This document shows positions 63,146 through 64,000 of a stretch of DNA of 64,000 nucleotides, in pieces. The stretch is from Arthrobacter gengyunqii (GTDB lineage: Bacteria > Actinomycetota > Actinomycetes > Actinomycetales > Micrococcaceae). How positions within the stretch are numbered: the first letter of the stretch is position 1; every line of letters begins with the position of its first letter. Both the position numbers and the translations under genes were made by a program. The notes below the pieces were generated by a model, which worked only from the letters and a program-made list of their open reading frames with translations, did no database searches and was not told the origin of the DNA. The DNA lies in NCBI RefSeq assembly GCF_023022985.1, contig NZ_CP095461.1:1302001-1366000 (forward strand), given 5' to 3'.

Positions 63146-64000
63146 ATGGCCGCCTCCGATCTCCCTGCAGGCGGACACGCGCCGGCGCCGGCCGGCCTAT
63201 CCGTGCCGATTGACTATCCGGCCGCGCAGGCCAACGACACCGTGGTGTTCGATTTCTCCGCGATCAACGCCACTCTGCGGCTGGACTCGCCCGCCGAACT
63301 CCTGCGCGCCGCGCTTGCCCAGGACAAGGCCAACGGCGAATCCGCGGCGAAGGCAGCTGGAACCGCAACGGTGGCGGTGCCTGCCGGCGACACGGCTACG
63401 GCTGCGGAAACCGCGTCCGCATCCGGTAAGGCTTCCGCCGCGACTAAGAAAACCCCGGCACCGAAGGGCCCGTCCGCCGCGGACGAGCTGCGCGCCACCG
63501 CCGTCGGCCGCGAAATCGGCGGCTATCTGCAGCACATGGCCGTGGAACGTGGACTGGCCGTCAACACCCTGGACGCCTACCGCCGCGACCTGCTCCGCTA
63601 CGCCCGTTTCCTGGCCTCCCGCGGGGTGGAGGACGTTGCCCGGATTTCCCGCCACGACGTCACGGCCTTCGCCCAGTCGATCGTTGAGGGCTCCGACGGT
63701 GCCTCCGCTCTGAGCGTCCGCTCCGCAGCCCGCACCGTCGTTGCGGTTCGCGGACTGCACAAATTCTGGGCTCTGGAAGGGCTGACCACCGCCGATCCCG
63801 CTGCGGATGTGCATCCGCCGCTGCCCGGCAAGCGCCTGCCCAAAGCCATCAGCGTCAATGAAGTCACCCGGATCCTGGAAGCGGTCTCCACCGAGACCCC
63901 CACCGGGCTGCGGGACCGGGCGCTGCTCGAATTCCTGTACTCCACCGGCGCCCGCATCAGCGAGGCCGTTGGTTTGGACATTGACGACCTGTCGCTGGAG
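63146..64000 (+). CDS. xerD: Tyrosine recombinase XerD (partial, cut at window end)
   Basis: XerD works with XerC at dif to resolve chromosome dimers. The ATG at 63146 gives 285 visible codons without a stop. Residues about 1-120 are an unusual Ala/Thr/Gly-rich extension (including TATAAETASASGKASAATKK). The SAM-like N-domain starts at about 121 with GREIGGYLQHMAVERGLAVN and TLDAYRRDLLRYARFL. The catalytic domain begins KRLPKAISVNEVTRILEAVS and RDRALLEFLYSTGARISEAV; the Arg of GARISE is the first catalytic residue. The remaining catalytic residues lie past the edge. Confidence 0.9.
   Translation, partial: MAASDLPAGGHAPAPAGLSVPIDYPAAQANDTVVFDFSAINATLRLDSPAELLRAALAQDKANGESAAKAAGTATVAVPAGDTATAAETASASGKASAATKKTPAPKGPSAADELRATAVGREIGGYLQHMAVERGLAVNTLDAYRRDLLRYARFLASRGVEDVARISRHDVTAFAQSIVEGSDGASALSVRSAARTVVAVRGLHKFWALEGLTTADPAADVHPPLPGKRLPKAISVNEVTRILEAVSTETPTGLRDRALLEFLYSTGARISEAVGLDIDDLSLE

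Overview
The window is GC-rich chromosomal DNA from an actinobacterium, most likely an Arthrobacter-type member of the Micrococcaceae. Supporting signs are the 16S/23S sequence character, a mycothiol-dependent enzyme family, a bifunctional PriA in place of HisA, actinobacterial LexA boxes, many GTG starts, and gene order: lexA-LysM-his, infC-rpmI-rplT-methyltransferase-pheST-arg, and tyrS...tlyA-nadK-recN-pyrG-nudix-xerD. No phage genes, insertion sequences, CRISPR arrays or tRNA genes were seen. The species cannot be named from this sequence alone.

Layout. 1-2.5 kb: the tail of an upstream gene, a badly decayed class II glutamine amidotransferase remnant, and divergent lexA and LysM genes separated by three LexA-box-like sites. 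2.6-6.0 kb: histidine genes hisC, hisB, hisH, a 52-residue membrane peptide gene, and priA. 6.0-10.2 kb: an SseB-like gene, an MFS transporter, a GNAT acetyltransferase, DUF1992 and DUF1844 genes. 10.4-13.6 kb: infC (ATT start), rpmI, rplT (with an extra C-terminal domain) and an rRNA methyltransferase. 13.7-18.0 kb: an accessory stretch with a broken cation-diffusion transporter, an MFS exporter, a MutT enzyme, a frameshifted radical SAM gene under a LexA-like palindrome, and an HExxH membrane protein. 18.2-21.8 kb: pheST. 21.9-28.9 kb: a second accessory block between pheT and argC. It holds a four-gene overlapping operon (PelF-like glycosyltransferase, polytopic membrane protein, spherulin-4/GH135 hydrolase, GH114 lipoprotein) and a membrane-protein/winged-helix pair whose start codon lies inside a perfect 40-bp palindrome. 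29.0-37.9 kb: the full arginine operon argCJBDFRGH behind tandem ARG boxes. 38-45.7 kb: small housekeeping genes, apt and helD. 45.7-53.4 kb: tyrS and a complete 16S-23S-5S operon with processing stems and terminator. 53.6-64 kb: a protein with a long Arg/Asp/Gly repeat tail, then HAD phosphatase, tlyA, nadK, recN, pyrG, nudix and the start of xerD.

The most interesting system is the 22.4-26.9 kb operon. It puts the polymerase type of the Pel exopolysaccharide pathway together with the two hydrolase families (GH135 and GH114) that act on fungal galactosaminogalactan, with each gene overlapping the next by four bases. This suggests a compact actinobacterial machine for making and trimming an alpha-1,4-linked galactosamine-type polymer. 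Other notable points are the perfect palindrome, the LexA-like box on the radical SAM gene, several promoters with a fixed 6-7 base gap to the start codon (leaderless mRNAs), and three broken genes.
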